A stretch of DNA of 5,715 nt. It comes from Burkholderiales bacterium. GTDB lineage: Bacteria; Pseudomonadota; Gammaproteobacteria; Burkholderiales; Casimicrobiaceae. The notes beneath the pieces are model-generated. The model searched no databases, was not told where the DNA came from, and saw nothing but the letters and a program-made list of their open reading frames with translations. A program made the position numbers and the translations under genes. Below, one piece after another: positions 1 to 4,838 of this stretch. The stretch's first letter is position 1, and every line of letters starts with the position of its first letter. The stretch is taken from positions 1 to 5,715 of the forward strand of contig JANXNO010000683.1 of NCBI GenBank assembly GCA_025354075.1, given 5' to 3'.

Positions 1-159
1 CTGCCGCGCGACTACTACCAGTTGGGCCGTGACACCTCAACGCTGGTTGGGCAGCGCAGCGGCTTTTCGCTGGCGCTCGGTGAGCGGGTGCGGGTGAAGA
101 TCGCGTCAGTCAATCCTGATACCGCGAAGGTGGATTTTCAGTACGTGGATCGGGCTTAA
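1..159 (+). CDS. rnr: Ribonuclease R, C-terminal fragment (5' end outside window)
   Basis: Frame 1 is open from the left edge to a TAA at 157-159 and gives the last 52 residues of a larger protein, starting LPRDYYQLGRD. The pattern DYY, then VGQRSG, then a LGERVRVKI strand and a final KVDFQYV strand matches the C-terminal S1 RNA-binding domain of RNase R (VacB). In that family the segment reads roughly DYYRxD...LxGExSGxxxxLGDxVxVxVxxVxxDxxKIDF. RNase R is a processive 3'-to-5' exoribonuclease that degrades structured RNA, including rRNA and mRNA fragments. The catalytic RNB domain lies upstream and cannot be seen. The product ends shortly after the S1 fold, without the long Lys/Arg-rich tail found in some homologues such as that of E. 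coli. Another S1-domain protein is possible but fits less well. Confidence 0.72.
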   Translation: MPRDYYQLGRDTSTLVGQRSGFSLALGERVRVKIASVNPDTAKVDFQYVDRA

Positions 160-163
160 ACTG

Positions 164-204
164 GCCTGCCGCCTTACGGTGAGTGCCGTAGGGGGGTGGT
201 AGGC
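164..204 (+). terminator. Two-part hairpin just after the rnr stop codon, possible terminator without a T-run
   Basis: An 8-bp stem (172-179 with 186-193, one G-U pair, 6-nt loop) sits inside an outer 7-bp stem (164-170 with 198-204, one G-U pair). It starts 5 nt after the TAA. The position suits a transcript 3' end or a block to exonucleases. No T-run follows, so intrinsic termination is uncertain; it may act as an RNA-stabilising structure or with Rho. Confidence 0.35.
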
Positions 205-365
205 GGGCTGGATGCTGGCGTTTGGGATGCAGCTTTTTGTCGAAAGCCAAGTCCGATATGGGCTTGGGGAAGTAAATGGCGGTTTGTCGATAAGTGCGAG
301 ATAGCGGCTCCACGCCTCCTGTATCGTTCAAGACAAAGACATGCAGGTCGGCGGAGGCCGCGCAG

Positions 366-371
366 TATGAT
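366..371 (+). promoter_or_regulatory. Possible -10 element for the DUF924 gene
   Basis: TATGAT differs from the sigma-70 -10 consensus at one base. Transcription would begin near 378 and leave a leader of about 26 nt before the ATG at 404. No good -35 hexamer lies 16-18 bp upstream, so the assignment is tentative. Confidence 0.3.
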
Positions 372-403
372 GCGGGCCGTGATTCTCCTGCTGCTAACGA
401 CCC

Positions 404-949
404 ATGAATTCACCTGATGCCGCTGCCGCCGTTGTTGAGTTCTGGACTGAGGCTGGCCCCGGTCGCTGGTTCAAAAAAGACAGCGCGTTCGACGAAGACT
501 TTCGTGCGCGCTTTGCGGCTGCTCACGAGGCGGCGGCGAGCGGTGCGCTGGACGACTGGATGAACCGCGCAGACGGCGCGCTCGCATTGACGATTCTGCT
601 CGATCAATATCCACGCAACAGTTTTCGCGGAACGGCACGCATGTTTGCGACCGATTCGAAAGCACTGAATGTCGCCAAACAGGCGACTGCCAGGGGTTTC
701 GACACCGCTGTTGATCCGGCTTTGCGCAGATTTTTTTATCTGCCGTTCATGCATTCCGAGCAGCTGGCCGATCAGGATCGTTCGCTTGAACTGTATGCGC
801 CGCTTGAGCCCGAATCGCAACGTTTCGCAGTGCTGCATCGCGACATCATCGCGCGCTTCGGGCGCTTTCCGCATCGTAACGCCCTGCTGGGTCGTGCAAC
901 CAGCGTCGAAGAGCGGCAATTTCTTGACGAAGGCGGTTTTGCGGGTTAG
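404..949 (+). CDS. DUF924 family protein (function unknown)
   Basis: This 181-residue protein has the hallmarks of the DUF924 family (PF06041). These are an N-terminal VVEFW and RWFKKD segment (about residues 10-26), the signature LLDQYPRNSFRGTARMFATD (about 65-84), LPFMHSEQLADQD (about 112-124), and near the C-terminus HRDIIARFGRFPHRNALLGR followed by a short acidic, Gly-rich end (EGGFAG). Length and motif order suggest a complete gene. Family members are predicted to be all-helical, TPR-like soluble proteins, and I know of no established biochemical role. The ATG at 404 is the first start codon after an in-frame TAA at 395-397. No clear Shine-Dalgarno sequence precedes it, so expression may be weak or depend on a short leader. 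It lies 244 bp after rnr and 187 bp before serB, so operon membership with either is doubtful. Confidence 0.9.
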   Translation: MNSPDAAAAVVEFWTEAGPGRWFKKDSAFDEDFRARFAAAHEAAASGALDDWMNRADGALALTILLDQYPRNSFRGTARMFATDSKALNVAKQATARGFDTAVDPALRRFFYLPFMHSEQLADQDRSLELYAPLEPESQRFAVLHRDIIARFGRFPHRNALLGRATSVEERQFLDEGGFAG

Positions 950-1020
950 TGGACGATCAGCTTTTTGGTGAAAGTGCTGTTGCACAGGGGCTAAAGCATC
1001 AAATAGCAAAATGTCGACTA

Positions 1021-1049
1021 TTGGCGTAATTGCGCGTTATGCCCATATT
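1021..1049 (+). promoter_or_regulatory. Candidate serB promoter with a dyad in its spacer
   Basis: TTGGCG (1021-1026) and CATATT (1044-1049) are separated by 17 bp and each matches the sigma-70 consensus at four of six bases. A dyad, GGCGTAA (1023-1029) and TTATGCC (1037-1043) around 7 nt, fills most of the spacer. This would suit a repressor or activator site. Transcription from here would give a leader of about 80 nt. Confidence 0.3.
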
Positions 1050-1122
1050 GAACGGGACTTTCAGAAAAAAGTTAATGTCTCGTTTTCGCGCTGAGAATCA
1101 CGCAGGTCGAGCGCGGCCTCCC

Positions 1123-1128
1123 TACAAT
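1123..1128 (+). promoter_or_regulatory. -10-like TACAAT placed for a leaderless serB transcript
   Basis: TACAAT differs from the -10 consensus at one base and ends 8 bp before the ATG at 1137. A start at or a few bases before the A of that ATG is therefore expected. No -35 hexamer is recognisable at 16-18 bp, and no Shine-Dalgarno sequence is present before the ATG. Confidence 0.35.
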
Positions 1129-1136
1129 CACGCGCC

Positions 1137-1820
1137 ATGACCGCCTTCGAACCCAACGTCCTCCCGACCCACCGCGCCATTCCATTTTCACTGCTGGGCC
1201 TGATTGCGATGGACATGGACTCCACCGCCATCACCATCGAATGCATCGACGAAATTGCTGATTTCGCGGGCGTGAAGGCCGAGGTTTCGGCGATTACCGA
1301 AGCGGCAATGCGCGGCGAACTCGATTTTGAGGAAAGTCTGAGGCGTCGCGTGGCCTGCCTGGAGGGTCTGCCCAGCACGGTACTTGCCGATGTGTACGAA
1401 TCGCGCCTTCGCCCGTCGCCGGGTTTGGCGGAACTGATGACGCAAGCGCACAAAAATGACGTGAAAACGCTGCTCGTATCGGGCGGTTTCACCTACTTTA
1501 CCGAGCGCATGCGGCAACGTTTTGGCTACACCTACACCCGCGCCAACACGCTGGGCGAACGCCACGGCCGATTAACCGGCACCGTCTGCGGCGCAGTGGT
1601 TGACTCCGGAGAAAAAGAGCGCCTGTTGCGGTTCGTTACGTCAACGCTGCCGCGTAACCGCTGCTCGACCATCGCCATCGGTGACGGTGCTAACGATCTG
1701 CCCATGCTGCACGCGGCAACACTCGGTGTCGCCTATCACGCCAAGCCAAAAGTGCGCGAGCAGGTCGCAGTGGCCATCAATGTGGGCGGATTAGACACGC
1801 TTCTTGCGCTACTGCCCTGA
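1137..1820 (+). CDS. serB: Phosphoserine phosphatase SerB
   Basis: The 227-residue product is a HAD-superfamily phosphatase that releases phosphate from O-phospho-L-serine, the last step of serine synthesis from 3-phosphoglycerate, in the cytoplasm. Motif I is DMDST at residues 26-30, with D26 the expected phospho-accepting nucleophile and D28 the acid/base. It is followed by the SerB-specific ECIDEIADFAG stretch (35-45), where E35 belongs to the substrate pocket. The FEESLRRRV segment (64-72) matches the family cap region. Motif II is VSGGF (S115, G116, G117), the motif III lysine is probably K160, and motif IV is GDGANDLPML (182-191) with D183 and D187 for magnesium. It is shorter than the 322-residue E. 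coli enzyme because the N-terminal extension is only about 24 residues. The ATG at 1137 has no Shine-Dalgarno sequence, but a -10-like hexamer sits just upstream, so a leaderless message is possible. The gene stands alone here. Confidence 0.95.
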   Translation: MTAFEPNVLPTHRAIPFSLLGLIAMDMDSTAITIECIDEIADFAGVKAEVSAITEAAMRGELDFEESLRRRVACLEGLPSTVLADVYESRLRPSPGLAELMTQAHKNDVKTLLVSGGFTYFTERMRQRFGYTYTRANTLGERHGRLTGTVCGAVVDSGEKERLLRFVTSTLPRNRCSTIAIGDGANDLPMLHAATLGVAYHAKPKVREQVAVAINVGGLDTLLALLP

Positions 1821-1867
1821 TTTTGCGGGGCTTTCTGCGGGATTTTCTCGTTTTTTAACGCGCTGTT

Positions 1868-1876
1868 TGCTAGACT
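1868..1876 (+). promoter_or_regulatory. Extended -10 promoter candidate for the OmpA/Ig-like gene
   Basis: TGC followed by TAGACT (1871-1876) forms an extended -10 pattern (TGn plus hexamer), in a T-rich context beginning around 1842. Such promoters often work without a good -35 box. The predicted start is near 1883, leaving a leader of about 34 nt. Confidence 0.4.
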
Positions 1877-1906
1877 TTCCAGCTACGAGTGACACCATTA
1901 TCCCTC

Positions 1907-1911
1907 GGGGA
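1907..1911 (+). promoter_or_regulatory. Ribosome binding site for the OmpA/Ig-like gene
   Basis: GGGGA lies 5 nt before the ATG at 1917. It is the clearest Shine-Dalgarno-like sequence before any gene in the window, and it supports this start, which also yields a proper signal peptide. Confidence 0.55.
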
Positions 1912-1916
1912 AAATC

Positions 1917-4103
1917 ATGAAACACAAACCATCTTCTGCATCCAATGCCGCGCTAGCTATCCTGCTGGGCGGTGCCTCATTTATCACGCCCGCGCTGGCG
2001 CAGGACGCTGGCAAACCCACGCCAGGTGCCGCGCTGCAATACGTCGGCGCCGACACCCGCCTCGGCATCGGTTACGACAGCGAAACCAAGCTTCGCGGCG
2101 AGCTTTTTCAAGTGCTGCGCTCGGATGACAAGTCAGCGACGCTCGCCGAAATCTGGGCCAGCCGTAGCGCTGGAGGTGTCAAGCTGTCGCAACACTGGAG
2201 CGCCGGTAACTCAGCGGTGAACAAAGTGTTCATCGCCGCTGATCAGGGCGAGAACGAAATGCGCAAGGCCACAATCGGTGGCGGCCAGGAATACGAAAAA
2301 TGGTTCTGGAACACCTATCTGAGCAAAGGCCTGAGCGGCGCACGTTTGACCGGCTCGTCGGCTATTGCCAACACCATCACGCAATCGGGAACCGAGGCTG
2401 GTCGTCCCTACGTTGAAGACGTCACCACGACCGTCACCACCCGCGCCTTCCAGCGTCCCTACGACTGGGGCGTCGGTGCACGCGCTGGACACTTCTACGA
2501 GTCAGCATTGCTGCGCGTCACCGCCGGTATTGATTACGAATGGGGCAAGTTCTCGTCAAAACAATGGACGGGCACGCTGGTGGCCGAGAAATTCTTTGCG
2601 GGTTCACCGATTTCGGTAGCAATCTCCGGCGAAATCAATCGTCGTGAAGGCGATTTTGAAGGCACCCGCAATGATCGCCGCGGTTTCGTCATGCTGCGCT
2701 ATGAGCTAGGTGCACCCGCCACCAGCTTCCGCGCAAACAAGATCACGCGCACCGTTACCAGCACTGAGCGCGTGCCTGATCCCAACTGGAAACCAGCCGC
2801 CGTTGCAGCCCCTGCGGCTGGCGCGGTCGGCGCATCGAATGCACCGGCGGTGCAAGCTGCCGAGCCCGCAACGCGGATGGAAAAGCGTGTAACGCGGCAA
2901 CAAAGTGCTGACGCTCAGGAGACCTATTTTGATTTGGGCTCCGCAAAACTGAAACCCGCGGCCAATAAAGAGCTCGACGCGCTGGTCGCCCGTATCGCCG
3001 CACAGCAGCCGTACGTCGACTTGCGCGTCAACATCGTCGGGCACACCTGCCCGACCGGCTCGGATCGCAACAACTTTATGCTGTCGAACAAACGCGCCGA
3101 AGTCGTCAAAGCCTATCTGGTTGGCAAAGGCGTGCCCGCCAATCTGATCAGCTCCACCGGTCAGGCTGGCAAATCGCCCAAGTATCCCGAGGTCAAGGGC
3201 CAGAGCTTCCGCAATCGCCGCGCTGATACCGACATCGTGATCGTCAAGGAAAAGACCGAAGACGTTCGCGTCGCAGTGCCGGGCTCGACCGCCGCTCCGG
3301 CGTCCGTCGCCACGACGACGCCGTCGGCACCGGTTGCGGCTGCCACTACCCCAGCCGTCGCACCGATGATTGATCGTCAAGTGACGCGGGACATCGTGGA
3401 GGACGTGCCAAACAACTGGATGTCACGCGCACTGCACAACCCGTCCCAGCACAAAACCACGGTCGACAGCTATCGCTGGGTTGAGACCAGCAGCGCGCAG
3501 GCCATCGGCGCGAGACGCTACCTCAACCGAGGACCGGCAGCCGTGGGCGATGCCTACACGGTGGACTGCACCGCGCCGTCAATCTTCAACGTGCTCGCAA
3601 ACGACAGCGATCCCGATGGCGACGCATTGACCATCACGTCTGTGACAGCGCCCGCTAGAGGCACCGCTGCCATCGTCAACGGCAAAATTGTGTACACACC
3701 TAACGCCGCAAGTTGTGGCGGCGGCACTGACAGCTTCAGCTACAGCATCAGTGACGGCAAGGGCGGCACATCCACCGCGACGGTTGCAGTCACGATCAAC
3801 AACACCACACCGCCACTGCCCACCAATAATGCACCGGTCGCGCTGAACGACCTGTACATCGTTCCGTGCCGAACCACGGCGGTGCTTGACGTGCTCGCCA
3901 ATGACAGCGACAAGGATGGCGACGCGCTGACCATCACCTCGGTGACGCAACCCAGCAAGGCATCGATCTCGATTGGTGCAAACGGAAAATCGCTGCTCTA
4001 CACGCCGGGCGCAGCCTGTTTCGTTAACGACACGTTTACCTACACCATCAGTGATGGCAAAGGCGGCACGGCAACGGCAACGGTCACGCTGATTGATCCC
4101 TGA
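1917..4103 (+). CDS. OmpA-family outer membrane protein with two C-terminal Ig-like domains
   Basis: The product has 728 residues. Residues 1-28 form a Sec signal peptide (KHK, a hydrophobic core, then ALA before Q29-D30). Residues about 40-265 alternate polar and hydrophobic/aromatic positions in Gly-rich strands, as in an outer-membrane beta-barrel; I do not recognise the family. An Ala/Pro linker (about 292-318) leads to an OmpA-like domain (about 334-445): YFDLGSAKL, VNIVGHTCPTGSDRNN and LSNKRAEVVKAYLVGKGV. This domain normally grips peptidoglycan from the periplasm. The Arg of the binding pair is present (R393), but the Asp is replaced by C378. A second Ala/Pro/Thr linker (about 456-483) and a segment I cannot assign (about 484-537) precede two Ig-like repeats (541-628, 639-726). 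Each contains VLANDSDxDGDALTITSVT and a final ISDGKGGT strand, resembling the Big_9/cadherin-like family. The likely role is structural, linking the outer membrane to the wall or mediating protein contacts. It is transcribed alone, between its own promoter candidate and a strong terminator. Confidence 0.82.
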   Translation: MKHKPSSASNAALAILLGGASFITPALAQDAGKPTPGAALQYVGADTRLGIGYDSETKLRGELFQVLRSDDKSATLAEIWASRSAGGVKLSQHWSAGNSAVNKVFIAADQGENEMRKATIGGGQEYEKWFWNTYLSKGLSGARLTGSSAIANTITQSGTEAGRPYVEDVTTTVTTRAFQRPYDWGVGARAGHFYESALLRVTAGIDYEWGKFSSKQWTGTLVAEKFFAGSPISVAISGEINRREGDFEGTRNDRRGFVMLRYELGAPATSFRANKITRTVTSTERVPDPNWKPAAVAAPAAGAVGASNAPAVQAAEPATRMEKRVTRQQSADAQETYFDLGSAKLKPAANKELDALVARIAAQQPYVDLRVNIVGHTCPTGSDRNNFMLSNKRAEVVKAYLVGKGVPANLISSTGQAGKSPKYPEVKGQSFRNRRADTDIVIVKEKTEDVRVAVPGSTAAPASVATTTPSAPVAAATTPAVAPMIDRQVTRDIVEDVPNNWMSRALHNPSQHKTTVDSYRWVETSSAQAIGARRYLNRGPAAVGDAYTVDCTAPSIFNVLANDSDPDGDALTITSVTAPARGTAAIVNGKIVYTPNAASCGGGTDSFSYSISDGKGGTSTATVAVTINNTTPPLPTNNAPVALNDLYIVPCRTTAVLDVLANDSDKDGDALTITSVTQPSKASISIGANGKSLLYTPGAACFVNDTFTYTISDGKGGTATATVTLIDP
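3537..3800 (+). repeat. Ig-like repeat 1 within the OmpA-family gene
   Basis: Encodes residues 541-628. It shares with repeat 2 the core VLANDSDxDGDALTITSVT, a YTP strand and the ISDGKGGT end. It has Cys551 early and Cys600 before the TDSFSYS strand, at positions matching the Cys pair of repeat 2. The acidic DSDPDGD loop is of the type that binds calcium in related folds; this is inferred. Confidence 0.75.
3831..4094 (+). repeat. Ig-like repeat 2 within the OmpA-family gene
   Basis: Encodes residues 639-726, starting at the typical NAPVALND boundary. It carries Cys651 and Cys701 at positions matching repeat 1. Over the 60-bp core (3888-3947 against 3588-3647) I count 48 identical bases and 18 of 20 identical residues, with the two copies exactly 300 bp apart. 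This points to an internal duplication. The protein ends two residues after this domain. Confidence 0.75.
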
Positions 4104-4122
4104 TCGTCGTGATTTAGCGCTC

Positions 4123-4141
4123 GCTGTTGCCTAACAACAGC
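4123..4141 (+). other. Small hairpin between the OmpA-family gene and its terminator
   Basis: A perfect 7-bp stem (4123-4129 with 4135-4141) with a 5-nt loop lies 19 nt after the stop codon and 10 nt before the main terminator stem. No T-run follows it directly. It may add stability to the mRNA 3' end or be a protein-binding dyad. Confidence 0.35.
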
Positions 4142-4156
4142 AGCACGATGCAAAAT
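4127..4156 (+). promoter_or_regulatory. Possible promoter for the flavodoxin-like gene, overlapping the terminator
   Basis: TTGCCT (4127-4132) and CAAAAT (4151-4156) are 18 bp apart, each matching four of six consensus bases. Transcription would begin near 4163, inside the terminator stem, so the new RNA would carry only the 3' arm and could not form the terminator. Its leader to the ATG at 4188 would be about 25 nt. This is inferred from position and weak hexamers only. Confidence 0.25.
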
Positions 4157-4182
4157 GGACCGCTCTAGCGGTCCATTTTTTT
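4152..4182 (+). terminator. Strong intrinsic terminator of the OmpA-family gene
   Basis: A perfect 12-bp stem (4152-4163 with 4168-4179) closes a TCTA loop and runs into seven T residues (4176-4182), some of which also pair with the A-run at the base of the stem. It ends the transcript about 50-80 nt after the stop codon at 4103. Confidence 0.93.
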
Positions 4183-4187
4183 GTCTC

Positions 4188-4706
4188 ATGCGTCATATCC
4201 TGGTCGTTCATCATTCAGCGAGCGGCGGCACGCGACAGTTGGTCACGGCATTTTGTGAACGCGCGTCGAATGCAGGCAGTGTTGACGTGGTCACGCGATC
4301 AGCATCGGTTGCCAGCGTGGCCGATGTGCGCAATGCGGACGCACTCATCATCGCCACGCCCGAAAATTTCGGCTATATGGCGGGCAGCACCAAAGCATTT
4401 TTTGATCGGGTCTTTTACGCCTGCATGGCGGACACCACCGCGCTTGGGGGTGGCACGCAAAGTGTGCTCGCGGGGCGGCCTTATTCGGTGCTGGTGTGCG
4501 CCGGAAACGACGGTACCGGTGCCATGCAAAGCGTTGATCGCATCGTCACGGGCTGGCGCATGCGCAAGCTACATCCGGGCGTGATTGCACGACGCGTGGG
4601 CGGTGAGGCGGGTTCGGGTCGCGGGGTCTTGCGCGAAGAAGACCTCAACGCGTGTCGCGAACTGGGACAGTTGTTGGCTGAGGGTTTGGCGATGGGCGCT
4701 TTGTGA
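4188..4706 (+). CDS. Flavodoxin-like / NAD(P)H-dependent FMN reductase family protein
   Basis: Starting at the ATG at 4188, the product has 172 residues with a flavodoxin-like fold. A first beta-strand (RHILVVHHS, 2-10) is followed by the phosphate-binding turn ASGGTRQL (11-18) that would hold FMN phosphate. Next come strand DALIIATPENFGYMAGSTKAFFDRVFY (51-77), which contains the PENFGYM(A/S)G loop and the K-x-FFDR helix typical of FMN reductases and flavodoxin-like oxidoreductases, and strand YSVLVCAGNDGTGAMQSVDRIVTGWRM (99-125), whose GNDG loop should contact the flavin ring. It is probably a cytoplasmic flavoprotein; its electron partners cannot be told from sequence. An in-frame ATG at 4155 is rejected because it lies in the terminator stem and would add 11 residues before the first beta-strand. 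No Shine-Dalgarno sequence is visible, since the terminator T-run ends 5 nt upstream. The gene converges on sppA. Confidence 0.85.
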   Translation: MRHILVVHHSASGGTRQLVTAFCERASNAGSVDVVTRSASVASVADVRNADALIIATPENFGYMAGSTKAFFDRVFYACMADTTALGGGTQSVLAGRPYSVLVCAGNDGTGAMQSVDRIVTGWRMRKLHPGVIARRVGGEAGSGRGVLREEDLNACRELGQLLAEGLAMGAL

Positions 4707-4838
4707 AGCGACGGGCGCGATCCATTTGGGCGTCCGCGCCACCTGCCATCACATAGGGTGCGCTGTACGCACCAACCCGTTCAGATCCACAAAAGCTAGC
4801 GATGGTGCACTAAGCGCGCCCTATGACGAGCGGTGAAA
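4707..4838. other. Convergent intergenic region between the flavodoxin-like gene and sppA
   Basis: This 132-bp gap holds a 6-bp stem (4714-4719 with 4735-4740, 15-nt loop) and the long inverted repeat at 4752-4825. Neither has a T-run on either strand. Both convergent transcripts probably end here. Confidence 0.55.
4752..4825. repeat. Long imperfect inverted repeat (REP/MITE-like or bidirectional terminator)
   Basis: An outer 13-bp stem (4752-4764 with 4813-4825, one G-U pair) begins CATAGGGTGCGCT. It is followed by a 4 x 4 internal loop and an inner 6-bp stem (4769-4774 with 4803-4808). The apical part is 28 nt. The compact GC-rich palindrome in a convergent gap resembles repetitive extragenic palindromes in form, and I recall similar GGGTGCGC-type arms in proteobacterial intergenic repeats, which I cannot verify here. 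The structure is close to symmetric, so it could form on either transcript. Confidence 0.6.

Larger units (their letters stand above)
160..403. other. Intergenic region between rnr and the DUF924 gene
   Basis: This 244-bp stretch holds the hairpin at 164-204, a second hairpin at 247-267 (8-bp stem 247-254 with 260-267, one G-U pair, 5-nt loop) and a possible promoter near 366-371. Open frames on either strand are short and look like no family I know. They lack a convincing ribosome binding site, so I treat the region as non-coding. I see no tRNA-like fold. Confidence 0.6.
950..1136. other. Intergenic region upstream of serB
   Basis: A 187-bp, locally AT-richer gap. It holds a candidate sigma-70 promoter at 1021-1049 with an imperfect dyad in its spacer, and a second -10-like hexamer at 1123-1128 close to the serB ATG. 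I see no terminator with a T-run for the DUF924 gene and no plausible small gene. Confidence 0.55.

Noticed and set aside
174..417. Short open frames on both strands (174-413 minus, 196-417 plus) in the rnr-DUF924 gap
   Set aside because: Low-complexity, Arg/Pro-rich translations without ribosome binding sites; the plus frame also overlaps the DUF924 start. More likely non-coding.
410..1009. 199-codon minus-strand open frame across the DUF924 gene
   Set aside because: It mirrors the DUF924 coding sequence, whose motifs are unmistakable; the reverse translation looks like no known protein.
1821..1860. Intrinsic terminator for serB at the T-rich stretch
   Set aside because: There are T-runs but I could not find a stable stem immediately before them; the T-rich DNA fits better as upstream promoter context for the next gene.
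2706..3380. 224-codon open frame on the minus strand inside the OmpA-family gene
   Set aside because: It runs antisense to a well-supported gene, is Arg/Gly/Cys-rich as expected from reading GC-rich codons backwards, and matches no family I know.
3537..4094. The two similar blocks as a CRISPR or mobile repeat
   Set aside because: They are in frame, coding, about 80% identical only in a 60-bp core, and correspond to whole Ig-like domains; no short exact direct repeats or spacers are present.
4155..4187. Upstream in-frame ATG (4155) as the flavodoxin-like start
   Set aside because: It lies within the terminator stem and would add 11 residues, including SGPFFC, before the first beta-strand. 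The family normally begins right at the strand encoded from 4188.
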